Of a stretch of DNA of 43,881 nt, positions 7,969 to 17,039 are shown piece by piece. Position 1 is the first letter of the stretch. The number at the start of each line of letters is the position of its first letter. A program made the position numbers and the translations under genes. Source of the stretch: JBIIJL01 sp044233795. GTDB lineage: Bacteria; Pseudomonadota; Gammaproteobacteria; Legionellales; Legionellaceae. The DNA lies in NCBI GenBank assembly GCA_044233795.1, contig JBIIJL010000005.1, forward strand, positions 1-43,881. The letters run 5' to 3'. Under the pieces are notes generated by a model. The model was not told the DNA's origin. It made no database searches and saw nothing but the letters and a program-made list of their open reading frames with translations.

Positions 7969-10149
7969 TCATATCAAATCGAAGCGATCAAGGTTCATGA
8001 CCTTGCTCCATGCAGCCCCAAAGTCACGCACGAAAGTCTCTTGCCCATCCTCATATGCATAAAGTTCTGCAAGTGCCCTAAGTTCAGCATTTGAACCGAA
8101 AATAAGATCAACTGCCGTTCCCGTCCACTTGAGCTTTTGAGACTCACTATCGTGCCCGTCGTACACGCCTTCAGAAGTTGTGGATTTCTCCCATTTTGTA
8201 TTCATATCAAGAAGATTTACAAAAAAGTCATTGGTTAAGATGCCAGGCCGCTCTGTGAATACACCATGTTTTGAATCCTTAAAATTTGCATAAAGAACTC
8301 GCAGGCCACCGACAAGGACCGTCATTTCAGCTACACTCAAAGTTAAAAGGCTCGCCCTATCGACCAAAAGCTCTACCATAGACGCCTCTAGCCCCTTTTG
8401 GATAAAATTACGAAATCCATCAGCTTTGGGCTTTAGTGCATCAACCGATTGAACATCGGTCTGCTCCTGTAATGCATCCATTCTCCCCGGTGAAAAGTCA
8501 ACATTAAGAACAAAACCCGCCTTCTTTGCCGCTTCCTCAATAGCGACCGTTCCACCCAGAACAATAAGATCAGCGAGCGATACTTTTTTCTTTCCTGACT
8601 GCGCGCTATTAAACTTTGCTTGGATAACTTCAAGCTTTTTAAGAACTTTAGCGAGTTCATGAGGCTCATTTACTTCCCAGTCCTTTTGTGGTGCCAAACG
8701 AATACGCGCACCATTCGCTCCGCCACGTTTGTCACTGTTGCGAAATGTTGCTGCCGACGCCCAAGCTGTTTTGACCAACTCTGAAATGGAAAGTCCTGAC
8801 GTTAAGATTTGATTTTTAAGCGAAATAATTTCTTTCTCTTTGATTATTTCATGACAAACTTCAGGAATCGGATCTTGCCACAGCATCTCTTCTGCTGGTA
8901 CGAGCGGTCCAAGATAACGCGTTCTTGGCCCCATATCCCGATGAGTCAGTTTAAACCAAGCCTTGGCAAATGCCTCTGTTAGCTCTTGAGGATGGTGAAG
9001 GAAGTGTTTTGAAATCTTATGGTAAACAGGATCCATAATAAGAGCAAGATCAGTTGTAAACATCATGGGCGGGTGTTTTTTTGAACGATCGTGCGCATCT
9101 GGTACCGTATTGGCAGCTGAGACTTCCTTAGGTGTCCATTGATTACCCCCGGCAGGACTCTTCGTAAGTTCCCATTCGTAGCCAAATAAATTTTCAAGAT
9201 AATTGTTATCCCACTGAATAGGGTTGGATGTCCATGCCCCTTCCAAACCACTGGTGATTGTATAAACCCCATTCCCGTTACCAAAAGTGTTTTTCCAACC
9301 TAACCCCTGCTCTTCGACACCGCAGGCTTCTGGTTCAGGCCCCAGATGTTCAATTGCAGAAGCCGCTCCATGAGCTTTACCAAATGCATGTCCTCCAGCA
9401 ATCAGAGCGACTGTTTCCTCATCATCCATCGCCATCCGAGCAAATGTTTCTCGAATATCTATTGCTGCAGCAACTGGATCAGGCTTGCCACTGGGTCCTT
9501 CTGGATTGACGTAGATAAGTCCCATTTGAACCGCAGCCAATGGATTCTCAAGCTTGTGGTCTATACTATAGCGCTTATCTCCCAGCCATTCGGCTTCAGA
9601 TCCCCAGTAGACGTCTTCTTCAGGTTCCCAAGTGTCCAGACGCCCACCAGCAAAACCAAAGATTTTCAATCCCATTGATTCAAGGGCTATCGTACCCGTA
9701 AGCATCATGAGATCAGCCCAGGAGAGCTTATAGCCATATTTTCGCTTTATAGGCCATAATAAACGTCGCGCTTTGTCGAGATTGACATTATCAGGCCAAC
9801 TATTAAGAGGAGCAAAGCGTTGTGCTGCAGCGCCTGCACCGCCACGACCATCACCGATACGATAAGTACCCGCGCTATGCCAGGCCATCCGAATAAAGAA
9901 TGGTCCATAGTGACCATAATCAGCAGGCCACCAGGCCTGTGAGTCCGTCATCAACGTATGGAGATCTTGAATCACTGCATTCAAGTCCAAACTTTCAAAT
10001 GCTTCTCTATAATTAAATGAAGCACCCATGGGATGTGTTGAGTTTTTCTTCAAAATTTTAAGATTAAGTTGATTGGGCCACCAATTGATCATTGGTTTAT
10101 CATGTTGATGGGCGCCACTTGATAACGGACACTTCGCTTCCCTAGACAT
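7969..10149 (-). CDS. katG: Catalase-peroxidase KatG (bifunctional, heme)
   Basis: Heme enzyme that destroys hydrogen peroxide by catalase and peroxidase reactions. Seen: 726 residues, distal-side triad R87, W90 and H91 in RMAWHSAGTYR, the proximal heme ligand H254 in GGHAFGKAHG, and Y213 and M239 at the spacing expected for the Trp-Tyr-Met covalent adduct that gives catalase activity. The second, non-catalytic peroxidase-like half follows, and the protein ends VMNLDRFDLI as in many KatGs. There is no signal peptide at the N-terminus (MSREAKCPLSSGAHQH), so it is probably cytoplasmic; Legionella pneumophila has one periplasmic and one cytoplasmic KatG, and this resembles the latter. It lies 89 bp downstream of waaA on the same strand. 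Confidence 0.96.
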   Translation of the reverse strand: MSREAKCPLSSGAHQHDKPMINWWPNQLNLKILKKNSTHPMGASFNYREAFESLDLNAVIQDLHTLMTDSQAWWPADYGHYGPFFIRMAWHSAGTYRIGDGRGGAGAAAQRFAPLNSWPDNVNLDKARRLLWPIKRKYGYKLSWADLMMLTGTIALESMGLKIFGFAGGRLDTWEPEEDVYWGSEAEWLGDKRYSIDHKLENPLAAVQMGLIYVNPEGPSGKPDPVAAAIDIRETFARMAMDDEETVALIAGGHAFGKAHGAASAIEHLGPEPEACGVEEQGLGWKNTFGNGNGVYTITSGLEGAWTSNPIQWDNNYLENLFGYEWELTKSPAGGNQWTPKEVSAANTVPDAHDRSKKHPPMMFTTDLALIMDPVYHKISKHFLHHPQELTEAFAKAWFKLTHRDMGPRTRYLGPLVPAEEMLWQDPIPEVCHEIIKEKEIISLKNQILTSGLSISELVKTAWASAATFRNSDKRGGANGARIRLAPQKDWEVNEPHELAKVLKKLEVIQAKFNSAQSGKKKVSLADLIVLGGTVAIEEAAKKAGFVLNVDFSPGRMDALQEQTDVQSVDALKPKADGFRNFIQKGLEASMVELLVDRASLLTLSVAEMTVLVGGLRVLYANFKDSKHGVFTERPGILTNDFFVNLLDMNTKWEKSTTSEGVYDGHDSESQKLKWTGTAVDLIFGSNAELRALAELYAYEDGQETFVRDFGAAWSKVMNLDRFDLI

Positions 10150-10238
10150 AATTCATTCCTTAAGCTATTACTAGTGAATTTGAGTTATCGTAGCAACTAA
10201 CTCTATTGACTGCAAAGTTCACCATATCACAAGATATC

Positions 10239-11501
10239 TTAAGAATCCTTGGCTAATTGCAACTCTATTCTCTCCAAATATTTAGCAACCGCTCCCTTAT
10301 GGGCGTGCAAAACTGCTGTTGCGCTAATCATTTGTTGTTGGCGTGTCTTGGGATCATGATGTAAATCACTAACCATTTTTATCAACTCATTACTATCTTT
10401 AGCCATCTTGAGCGCCCCTTTTTGAGCTAACTCTAAACAGATAGCCTTGGAGTTATTCATAAAAGGACCACACAAAACGGGCACATTAACCGCGATGGGT
10501 TCTAATACATTGTGACCACCAATGGGTACTAAGCTTCCACCGACAAAAGCATAATCACTCAGTTGATAAAAATGAAGCAATTCTCCAATAGAGTCGATAA
10601 CAACAATCTCACAAATTGGTTGAATTGTTTGAGGTTGACTTCTAAGAGCCGTAATAAATCGATATTCATTACAAAGCAAATATACCGCCTGAAACCGTTC
10701 GGGATGACGCGGAACAACTAACATCAACACATCAGGAATCTCTCGTTGCAACGCTTTCAATTGTGAAAGCAACTGCTCCTCCTCATTTTCATGTGTGCTT
10801 GCCGCGATGAAAACTGGTCGAGCCTCCCCCCATAATACCTTCAATGCTTTGCATTCAGTATTAGTAGTTGATTGAATATTAATATCAAATTTTAAGTTAC
10901 CCAATACCTCAACACGCGATTCTAAAGCCCCTAATGCTTTAAAACGCTCTGCATCATCCTCACTTTGTGCAAAAATAGCCGTGAGTTGACTGATGATCGG
11001 TTTAAACAAAAAACGCACTTTTTGATAGCGTTGAAAAGCTGACGATGAGATTCGAGCGTTGATAATAAAACAGGGTATATTCAACTGATGCGTATAGGCA
11101 ATCGTATTAGGCCAAAGCTCCGTTTCCATCATTATACAAAGACGTGGATTAACCTTTTTAAAAAACCTTTTTAACACCCAAGGTAAATCATAAGGCACGT
11201 ATTGATGCTGAACTTGGTGGACAAACCTTCTCAAGACCTCTTGACTGCCAGTTGGAGTCATGGTCGTTACTATGATTTTATAATTTTTAGCCAACAAGGC
11301 ATCAATCAGGGGAGCTGCTGCAACAACTTCCCCTAATGAAACCGCGTGCAGCCAGATATCCACCGGCCCTTTTAGCTTGGCCTGCGCAAATCGCTCCTTA
11401 ATACGCCGACGATAGGCTGGCAAGCGCCGTCCTTTCCAATAAAGACGCAGCAGAATAAATGGTATAATAAAATATAGTAAAATAGTGTATATTTTGCGCA
11501 T
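10239..11501 (-). CDS. waaA: 3-deoxy-D-manno-octulosonic acid (Kdo) transferase
   Basis: Inner-membrane-anchored GT30 glycosyltransferase that adds Kdo from CMP-Kdo to lipid IVA, starting the LPS inner core. Seen: N-terminal membrane anchor (IYTILLYFIIPFILLRLYW), the motif WLHAVSLGEVVAAAPL with the catalytic Glu, ARPVFIAASTHENEEEQLL, and VGGSLVPIGGHNVLEP near the C-terminus. The longest frame starts with TTG 11516; ATG 11501 gives MRKIYTILLYF, which matches the family N-terminus, and a length of 420 residues. It has about 165 bp of non-coding DNA upstream. Confidence 0.95.
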   Translation of the reverse strand: MRKIYTILLYFIIPFILLRLYWKGRRLPAYRRRIKERFAQAKLKGPVDIWLHAVSLGEVVAAAPLIDALLAKNYKIIVTTMTPTGSQEVLRRFVHQVQHQYVPYDLPWVLKRFFKKVNPRLCIMMETELWPNTIAYTHQLNIPCFIINARISSSAFQRYQKVRFLFKPIISQLTAIFAQSEDDAERFKALGALESRVEVLGNLKFDINIQSTTNTECKALKVLWGEARPVFIAASTHENEEEQLLSQLKALQREIPDVLMLVVPRHPERFQAVYLLCNEYRFITALRSQPQTIQPICEIVVIDSIGELLHFYQLSDYAFVGGSLVPIGGHNVLEPIAVNVPVLCGPFMNNSKAICLELAQKGALKMAKDSNELIKMVSDLHHDPKTRQQQMISATAVLHAHKGAVAKYLERIELQLAKDS

Positions 11502-11666
11502 AAATTTTAAACTCAAAAGCGTGAGTTTATACTTTTTCCTCCAGCTACGTCATCCTTTGTTTCTTACAAGAATTAGAAGCACCGCACCTGAAACGCCTAT
11601 ATTTGAACAATCAAGTCCTCTTGCTCTCTGCATAGATATGCAGTAAATAAAAAACCGTTTTAACCA

Positions 11667-12026
11667 TCATTGAACAATTTCCTTCTGAGCTGCTGTAGTG
11701 TCTATGAGCCTTAAAGCCTCATTCGTTTTGATACTCTCGCCAAAAATTGGTATTAGTAACCCTGGTGATGCTATCAATCGTTGTTTTGCTGATTTTGTCA
11801 GGCGTTTTACATAGCGCTCTACACGCATCGCCTGGGCTTTATCGCCATTGATGAACCAATATTGCACAATACTACGTGGCTTAAAACTGCGGGTATATTT
11901 ACAAGCTTTAGTACCCATAAGATGCTCTTGATAGCGACGTAGAAGATCTGTCGTATAACCCACATAATAACTACCGTTTTCACATTCAAGAATATAAACC
12001 CAAAACTGTTTCTCAGTAAGCTTCAT
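11667..12026 (-). CDS. GIY-YIG nuclease superfamily protein
   Basis: Small protein (119 residues) of the YhbQ/UPF0213 type with one GIY-YIG domain; its cellular role is not established. Seen: VYILECENGSYYVGYTTDL carries the paired aromatic motif (VYIL/YYVGYT), followed by RRYQEHLMGTKACKYTRSF with the conserved Arg and His. The extra C-terminal tail of about 30 residues is not recognised. Start is ATG 12026; a TTG three bases upstream is also in frame. It begins three bases after the aminotransferase stop, so the two are probably cotranscribed and coupled. Confidence 0.85.
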   Translation of the reverse strand: MKLTEKQFWVYILECENGSYYVGYTTDLLRRYQEHLMGTKACKYTRSFKPRSIVQYWFINGDKAQAMRVERYVKRLTKSAKQRLIASPGLLIPIFGESIKTNEALRLIDTTAAQKEIVQ

Positions 12027-12029
12027 CAA

Positions 12030-13187
12030 TCAATTTGCCCTAACACGCCATTTCTTTAAGCGCATGGTTGCTTCTTTAATATCTGCAGTTGATCCTGCAT
12101 AGGAAAAACGTACATAGTGATGTCCGTGAATAGGGTCAAAATCGGTTCCCGGTGTCGCTATAACGCCTGTTTCTTTTAACATTGCTTTGCAAAAATTAAC
12201 ACTATCTTTAGTCAAATGAGCCACATGCGCATACAAATAAAATGCGCCATCCATCGGAGGAAAGCTATCAAATCCTGCCTTTGGCATTTCTTTCAAAAGA
12301 ACCTCCCGGTTCCTCGCATAGCGCTTGATATGTGAATCTAGAGTTTTTTCACACTCAAAACAGGCAAGTGCTGCATATTGCGAGGGGTTGGGTGGGCAGA
12401 TATATAAATTTCTGGCTAATTTTTCTAAGGGTTCAATCAGAACTTCAGGCACAACCATCCAACCTAAGCGCCAACCTGGCATTGAAAAATACTTTGAAAA
12501 ACTGTTAATCACCACCATATTATTACCATAGTTTAAGGCACTAACTTCTTTAATTGTTTTGTCATAAACAATTCCGTGATAAATCTCATCGGAGATCAAA
12601 AGGATATTGTTCTTTTCACAATATTGAACCAACAATTTTAATTGCTCTCTTTCAATAGCAGTACCCGTGGGATTAGAAGGAGAAGTAATCAGAAGACCCT
12701 CAATTTTTTTAGGTAAAGTATTTAAATCATCCACTGTGGGCTGAAATTTGTGAGCCATGGTTGGGTGGAACTCTGCTTTGTTTAGGCCTAAGATATCTAA
12801 AGTATTAAGATACGAGTAATAACACGGCAATGGCACACCAATCGTTTGACCCTCATCAAAACAGCCAGTAAAGGCTAATGAGAAAGCGCCGGATGCTCCA
12901 TTGGTAATTAAAATACGATTGGGATTTATTTTCAGGTTGTATCTTTGCTTATAAAAAAGCGCAACCCGCTCGCGCAAAGCCATAATTCCTACAGCCGGTG
13001 TATAACCATGATAAAGTACCTCGGCTTTTTTTACTGCACGAATAGCCTCTTTTGGAGCTCCAGTGCTGGGTTGCCCAACACTTAAAGCAATAACAGAACG
13101 CCCCTTATCTCGGAATTGTTGAGCAAGTTGGGATAGTTCTTCAGCATGAGATTTTGTTGCCCCCCGAAACGACGGCTTAATTTCCAT
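12030..13187 (-). CDS. PLP-dependent class I/II aminotransferase
   Basis: Fold type I aminotransferase of 385 residues; substrate not determined. Seen: NGASGAFSLAF for phosphate binding, SPSNPTGTAI with the substrate/PLP-contacting Asn, ISDEIYHGIVYD, the Schiff-base lysine in SFSKYFSMPGWRLGW, and the C-terminal carboxylate-binding Arg in HHYVRFSYAGS. This pattern is closest to aspartate/aromatic aminotransferase-like enzymes of subgroup I-gamma, but I cannot name the substrate. It is followed three bases later by the GIY-YIG gene. A run of A/T-rich sequence (13240-13262) upstream may hold its promoter. Confidence 0.9.
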   Translation of the reverse strand: MEIKPSFRGATKSHAEELSQLAQQFRDKGRSVIALSVGQPSTGAPKEAIRAVKKAEVLYHGYTPAVGIMALRERVALFYKQRYNLKINPNRILITNGASGAFSLAFTGCFDEGQTIGVPLPCYYSYLNTLDILGLNKAEFHPTMAHKFQPTVDDLNTLPKKIEGLLITSPSNPTGTAIEREQLKLLVQYCEKNNILLISDEIYHGIVYDKTIKEVSALNYGNNMVVINSFSKYFSMPGWRLGWMVVPEVLIEPLEKLARNLYICPPNPSQYAALACFECEKTLDSHIKRYARNREVLLKEMPKAGFDSFPPMDGAFYLYAHVAHLTKDSVNFCKAMLKETGVIATPGTDFDPIHGHHYVRFSYAGSTADIKEATMRLKKWRVRAN

Positions 13188-13389
13188 AACAATTCCTTTT
13201 GTAGTCTTTATCTAGCTCAAAAATTAATCGATGATTTAGAGTAGAGTATAGTATAGTCCAAAAGAAGATGTTCTAGACTGATGTGATTTACTCAATATAC
13301 AACTGGGTCACTAGCCAGGAGGCTCATTCCCTAGCAATTGTCGACACCACCTATCAATACTTCCTATTTCACCTCAGCAACCAACTTCC

Positions 13390-15414
13390 TCAACAAAGTT
13401 GAGCCTCAGTCTTAAGTGAACTGATTTTCTGTTTCAAGAAGCTTATCACCTGAGGCGTCATCGGTTTAGTAAATAGATCATCCATTCCCGCATCAATACC
13501 TTCCTTCAATGCAGTTTCTTTCGCGTGCGCTGTCAGCCCCACAATCATAATTGGCACTTTTTGGTGGGTTAACTCCCAGTGTCGAAATCGACGAGTAAAT
13601 TCATAGCCAGACATGCCTGGTAAACCAATATCAGAAATAATAAGATCAAACGGCTCTGATTGCGCCAAAATAAGTGCCTGCTCCCCATTATCCACCACTT
13701 TAAGGTTACAACCCACAGCATGGATAGCAATTTTTGCAATCTGCATCGCAATTGGATTATCTTCAATGAGAAGCACCCGAGGTAACGACGCATCTAGTTG
13801 CTGTGTTTTCGAAGAATCAACCTGAAACGCTGAAACAATCAACGGTTTTTGAATATAAACACTAGATTCACTTTTCATCTTAGTTGACTTCGATTTAGCC
13901 ATCATTTTTTTTAACTCAAGTTCAACCATAAACGTTGTACCAACCCCCTCCTTACTGATAAATGAAATGTCACCACCTAATAGCCTCACATAAGATTGAA
14001 CGATATTTAACCCTACCCCATGCCCAGTAAAAGTTCCTTTGTAAGAAGGCGTTGCTCGAAAAAATCTATCGAACACCCTGTCCTGAAGCGCGTCAGGGAT
14101 CCCAATCCCTGTATCAGCAACAGTTACTCTAAGCTTCACACTTTCCTTGGTTTCCCAAAGACTATGTGCATTGATGATAATAGAACCTTGGTGGGTAAAT
14201 TTAATTGCGTTGCTGACAAGGTTTAGCAAAATCCGATGCAATTTTGTTCGATCACTAACAATGAGGTTAGGTATAGCATTATCAACTTCAGACTCAATTG
14301 ATAGATTTTTTAGTTTGACTGTAGGTAACTGCAACTGAACAATATCACGAATCCCTTGACGCAGATCAAAGGGCTCTTCATAAACTGCGGTTTCACTTAT
14401 GTTTTCAGATGAAACCACCTCAAGAATACTATTTAGGAGATTTAATAACTGATGTCCACTCTGATTAATCCATTGAGCATAACGCCTCCGCTCAGCCCCC
14501 TCAACATCTTGTTCCAATAATTCAGAGATACCAACAATACCTGTTAAGGGAGTACGAATATCATGACTCATATTCGCAATAAAAGCAGTTTTCGCGCGGT
14601 TGGCTGCTTCGGCTTGATTTTTAGCCTGCTCTAACGCTATCTGCATGTTTTTGCTTTCAGTAATATCTGAGTAAATTCCCACAATACCATAGACATTGCC
14701 TTGCCCATCAAAAAGTGGAACCTTACTGGTCAACAAGACTCTTTCAGATCCATCTGGTAATGTTTGTCGCTCCTCAATATTAAACTTGGCCTGTCTAGTG
14801 CTCATTACATCTTTATCGTCAGCACGGTAGGCATCACTTTGTTCCTTTGTAGTAGGTAAATCGTAATCCGTTTTTCCAACAATAGCGCTACTTGAGGGTA
14901 ATTGCAGTGATTTTGCCAAAGCCTCATTACATCCTAGATAGACAGAATGAATATTCTTCCAAAAAATATAGTAATTCGGAATGCAATCTATAATCGAAAG
15001 TTGAATCTTTTTTTCAGTCGTTGAATCATTAACTAAATCGCTGACATCAACGCCCATCAATAAAAAAAAACTAAGGTGCGCCTGTTTAATTTTAGATTTT
15101 GTCCATTGAATTATGATAGGGGCAAATGCCTCTGAATGACGAGAGCGTCCTCTATTGATTTTTGTTTCTTTAAGAGCTTCTAAGGATGGAAAAGCGGGCT
15201 GGATTTGATGAAATTGACAAACTTCAAAGTAATTTTTTCTAAAACAATCCATCTCGTGCAGCTGGTAAATATCAAGCAGGGATTGGTTACAGTGCACAAT
15301 CTCACCTGTCATCGATAGCAAAAGAGCTGGGTTATCTATCCCCAACAAACAAACATTGAAATGGTCTTCTTTTTTCACAATGCTACCAACCAGGTTTTCC
15401 GTTATATAATGCAT
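13390..15414 (-). CDS. Hybrid sensor histidine kinase with PAS and receiver domains
   Basis: Phosphorelay signalling protein of 674 residues without evident membrane helices, so probably cytosolic. Seen in order: an N-terminal PAS-like region (about 20-125), a second PAS/PAC domain (about 140-255, ending GIVGIYSDITESK), a coiled linker, the HisKA phosphoacceptor H284 in NMSHDIRTPLTG, the HATPase with NLVSNAIKF and DTGIGIPD and a G2 box GHGVGLNIV, then a receiver domain (547-665) with acidic pocket LLIEDNP, phosphoacceptor D595 and K650. No Hpt domain or cognate output regulator is visible nearby. It lies downstream of the FAD oxidoreductase, about 105 bp apart, on the same strand. The stimulus is unknown. 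Confidence 0.92.
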   Translation of the reverse strand: MHYITENLVGSIVKKEDHFNVCLLGIDNPALLLSMTGEIVHCNQSLLDIYQLHEMDCFRKNYFEVCQFHQIQPAFPSLEALKETKINRGRSRHSEAFAPIIIQWTKSKIKQAHLSFFLLMGVDVSDLVNDSTTEKKIQLSIIDCIPNYYIFWKNIHSVYLGCNEALAKSLQLPSSSAIVGKTDYDLPTTKEQSDAYRADDKDVMSTRQAKFNIEERQTLPDGSERVLLTSKVPLFDGQGNVYGIVGIYSDITESKNMQIALEQAKNQAEAANRAKTAFIANMSHDIRTPLTGIVGISELLEQDVEGAERRRYAQWINQSGHQLLNLLNSILEVVSSENISETAVYEEPFDLRQGIRDIVQLQLPTVKLKNLSIESEVDNAIPNLIVSDRTKLHRILLNLVSNAIKFTHQGSIIINAHSLWETKESVKLRVTVADTGIGIPDALQDRVFDRFFRATPSYKGTFTGHGVGLNIVQSYVRLLGGDISFISKEGVGTTFMVELELKKMMAKSKSTKMKSESSVYIQKPLIVSAFQVDSSKTQQLDASLPRVLLIEDNPIAMQIAKIAIHAVGCNLKVVDNGEQALILAQSEPFDLIISDIGLPGMSGYEFTRRFRHWELTHQKVPIMIVGLTAHAKETALKEGIDAGMDDLFTKPMTPQVISFLKQKISSLKTEAQLC

Positions 15415-15520
15415 CAGATCTTTTTATGCCGCATCGAATCAGTGGGGCATTATAGTCTATAAATGCTCTAGAGTTACGCAATCAACTAGTTAATTGCCTC
15501 GGCACGACTATCAGATCTCC

Positions 15521-16876
15521 TTATATATTCACGAGTGACGGACTTTCACTGCTGCTAGGTTCATATCCACCGGGGAATTTGGAAGCAAATAATCGAGAAC
15601 TGCAACCAGAAATCATCGCACCATGTGTCAAGTCAGCAAGAGTTTGGAGTGAACATGTATCTTGGTCACCAGGACGAGGTTTTTCAACAATCTCGTGCAA
15701 AGACAAATCTAATACACCACCTCGAACATATTGATAGTCATCCTTTTGGAGTACATCTTCATTTTGGAGAAGCTGCAATACTTCTCGCTCTGCATCATAA
15801 ACATTATTGATTTTTCCAGGAAAAACATGGATGATGCCTTTATTTGCAAAAGTCACACTACCTCTAAAGCCAGGTCCAGTCCTCATTTTAGCAAGCACAG
15901 TACCTTTCCAACCAACAAATTTGAATCGATCACAAAATTCTGGCCAAAATTGCATCATCGCTTTTTCTGAGCATAAACGGATAGTATTTTTCACCAACAT
16001 CTCTGGCAAACTTTTGAGGGCCTGTTGCGCTTGTTCTGGTTGAGCATACGATCCAAGAATAGTCCATTTGCCGTGAGTCAAAATATAAGTATTATCAAGT
16101 TTACCATCATCATGGCGAGTATCTTGATAGGGCATCAAACAAGGGAAAAATCCATCCATGACAATAAATGAAACAGGTAGTGCCTCAGGCTTTTGATCAA
16201 GATATATTAAGGCAAGGCAAGGCTGATACACCACTTCCATATCAAGGGAAAAACCAGAGATTTTTGGGATAAAACTCTGATAACTGGTCGCATTGATAAC
16301 GTGGTCAAAGTCTTCGTGGCTCTCACCATTAGTGATACGAAACTTCCCACCAACTTTGAGTATTTTTTTTACATTATATTTGCAAATGACAGGTATCTGC
16401 TCATCATCTAAATATTGCCTAAAAGCCTCGCGCAAACGAGCGCCAACGGCAATACTGGGCTCATCAATATCGAAGGCCGCGAGGACATTATCCGTATATC
16501 CCCATTCAGCTGGCTTGATTTCACGAAATGACGCCGATTCTTCACAGACTTTTTTAAATTCTTCAACGGTTACACGCGATGGAGCATCGTCAGCATCGCG
16601 CTTACCTAGAGCATAAATTGAGTATTGGTGTGGAATAAGCAACTCTTTATACTCTTTTTGAAACAGGGTAAATCCAGTGCGGCAAGATGCCCTGGTCGCT
16701 TGAGAGCGGGGGTAATGAGGTCCTGCATGAAGTCGAATACCAAAATTACCAGAGATTTGTCGAAAAATATCTGTATTTTTCTCAAATATAGTAACGCTAT
16801 ACCCTGCCTGCTTCAAAGCACGAGCGATGTGGCAGCCATACCAACCTGCACCAATAATTGCTACCTTATCCGTCAA
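15521..16876 (-). CDS. FAD-dependent oxidoreductase (DAO-like)
   Basis: Flavoprotein of about 450 residues with an N-terminal Rossmann dinucleotide site KVAIIGAGWYGCHIARAL and an acidic end of the second strand (VTIFEKN). The internal GIRLHAGPHYPRS and C-terminal FPGKINNVYDAE are conserved-looking but I do not know the substrate. The longest frame starts at TTG 16894 or ATG 16891, but a strong GGGGAGGG Shine-Dalgarno at about 16880-16887 sits just before TTG 16876, so I take the TTG; it yields MTDKVAIIGAG, a normal N-terminus for the fold. It is on the same strand as the C39 transporter, 163 bp downstream, and could be a tailoring enzyme of the peptide cluster or an independent gene. Confidence 0.8.
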   Translation of the reverse strand: MTDKVAIIGAGWYGCHIARALKQAGYSVTIFEKNTDIFRQISGNFGIRLHAGPHYPRSQATRASCRTGFTLFQKEYKELLIPHQYSIYALGKRDADDAPSRVTVEEFKKVCEESASFREIKPAEWGYTDNVLAAFDIDEPSIAVGARLREAFRQYLDDEQIPVICKYNVKKILKVGGKFRITNGESHEDFDHVINATSYQSFIPKISGFSLDMEVVYQPCLALIYLDQKPEALPVSFIVMDGFFPCLMPYQDTRHDDGKLDNTYILTHGKWTILGSYAQPEQAQQALKSLPEMLVKNTIRLCSEKAMMQFWPEFCDRFKFVGWKGTVLAKMRTGPGFRGSVTFANKGIIHVFPGKINNVYDAEREVLQLLQNEDVLQKDDYQYVRGGVLDLSLHEIVEKPRPGDQDTCSLQTLADLTHGAMISGCSSRLFASKFPGGYEPSSSESPSLVNI

Positions 16877-17039
16877 ACACCCTCCCCACATCAATTTTGT
16901 TAATGTTGGATATTATATCTATTAATTGTCTCAATAGTTTACATGCAAATTATAATAATGTCACTATGTTAGGTGCTATTGACCATTAGTTTTGGGAAAT
17001 TTTCTAAAGTGCCTACGTAACGTAGTTTATGTACGGTAT

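Noticed and set aside
15625..16903. Several plus-strand frames across the FAD oxidoreductase
   Set aside because: They have no start signals or recognisable motifs and mirror the codon bias of the minus-strand gene.
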